64,000 nt of DNA from Moritella sp. Urea-trap-13. GTDB lineage: Bacteria; Pseudomonadota; Gammaproteobacteria; Enterobacterales; Moritellaceae. Positions 63,637 to 64,000 of this stretch are shown here, piece by piece; position 1 is the first letter of the stretch, and every line of letters starts with the position of its first letter. Location of the stretch: contig NZ_PJCA01000027.1 in the NCBI RefSeq assembly GCF_002836355.1, forward strand, positions 434,281 to 498,280. The letters run 5' to 3'. The translations under genes were made by a program, and so were the position numbers. The notes under the pieces are model-generated. The model had not been told where the DNA came from. It made no database searches and saw only the letters and a program-made list of their open reading frames with translations.

Positions 63637-64000
63637 TTATAGCTTTTTACTTACAGCATAAGGCTTATTAATCCATTGATCACGACCTAAAGATTTCGCT
63701 TCATAGAGGGCATCATCAGCGGTTTTAACTATGTTTTTAATCGTTGGCTCATTAAGCTCTGTAGCCAGCGTAGCGCCAATACTGCAGGTTATCTTGATAT
63801 CAGCCTGTTTGGGTATTTTTACTTTCCTGACACTCTCTAATACGCGCTGTATTATTTGTTCTAATTCATCGTTTGATACATGCTTTAAAATAATCGCAAA
63901 TTCTTCCCCGCCAATGCGAGCATGAAAATTGTTATCTTTGGGTAGTATTGCTGAAACCGCCTTTACAGCTGCAATTAAACATTCATCCCCTATGTCGTGG
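63637..64000 (-). CDS. GGDEF diguanylate cyclase, C-terminal part (cut by window edge)
   Basis: The last 121 codons of a minus-strand gene whose start lies beyond the window. It reads HDIGDECLIAAVKAVSAI, then HARIGGEEFAIILKH, the GGEEF signature of active diguanylate cyclases that make cyclic di-GMP. ADDALYEAKSLGRDQW completes the domain. The usual RxxD product-inhibition site five residues before GGEEF is replaced by KDNN, so feedback inhibition by c-di-GMP is probably lacking. The sensory part is not visible. Confidence 0.92.
   Translation of the reverse strand, partial: HDIGDECLIAAVKAVSAILPKDNNFHARIGGEEFAIILKHVSNDELEQIIQRVLESVRKVKIPKQADIKITCSIGATLATELNEPTIKNIVKTADDALYEAKSLGRDQWINKPYAVSKKL

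Overview
The window looks like chromosome of a marine gammaproteobacterium of about 40% GC. The gene set (fadL, fadIJ, Bat aerotolerance operon, class III NrdDG, MSHA-type pilins, YddG, NhaC-family antiporter, DUF4266/DUF3570 cluster) fits the Alteromonadales/Vibrionales side of the class, and a Moritella-like host is my best guess. That is inference from protein families, not a database result. Nearly every gene is a recognisable housekeeping or metabolic gene; no phage, plasmid, IS element or CRISPR array was seen.

Layout. 1-4.2 kb: two tandem FadL-type outer-membrane transporters (the first cut by the window edge) and fbp, all on the minus strand, with a FadR-type operator ahead of fadL. 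4.5-11.6 kb: minus-strand aerotolerance operon moxR-DUF58-DUF4381-batA-batB/C-batD; the batB/C gene contains 19 tandem 18-bp units. 11.9-15.5 kb: fadI-fadJ beta-oxidation operon with PsrA-like and FadR-like operators, so uptake (fadL) and oxidation (fadIJ) appear to share control. 15.5-18.9 kb: gene-poor accessory stretch with two pilin-like genes, a VOC protein, an unknown 80-aa ORF, and several dispersed and inverted repeats, one resembling a degenerate integron attC site. 19.0-24.7 kb: a two-domain reductase resembling Marinobacter fatty acyl-CoA reductase, then the anaerobic ribonucleotide reductase pair nrdD-nrdG behind a perfect FNR box. 24.9 kb: tRNA-Ser(UGA) with its promoter and terminator.

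25.2-28.3 kb holds the most interesting cluster: periplasmic TlpA-like thioredoxin, small DUF4266 lipoprotein ending in GCGCN, DUF3570 outer-membrane protein, and an ApbE-family flavin transferase. The DUF3570 protein carries DVLSGAS, a close match to the ApbE target motif (DxxSGAT), suggesting a covalently flavinylated envelope protein.

28.4-33.1 kb: hydroxyacid dehydrogenase, trpS-cupin-GNAT, and an AraC regulator with a LysE exporter. 33.5-40.0 kb: NCS2-type permease, acyl-CoA ligase, Cache-domain hybrid kinase and response regulator, which read as a sense/import/activate module for an unknown organic acid. 40.1-42.8 kb: DUF1501 and DUF1800 genes, both disrupted. 43.0-52.6 kb: sdaC-like transporter, queC, small genes, an MBL hydrolase, and sbcD-sbcC. 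52.7-57.9 kb: run of small plus-strand genes (SDR, Ogt, ICMT-like, YtoQ, VOC, Nudix, HAD, parvulin). 58.2-64.0 kb: NhaC-family antiporter, Cache-GAF-HD-GYP phosphodiesterase overlapping a yddG-like exporter, and the C-terminal part of a GGDEF diguanylate cyclase at the right edge.
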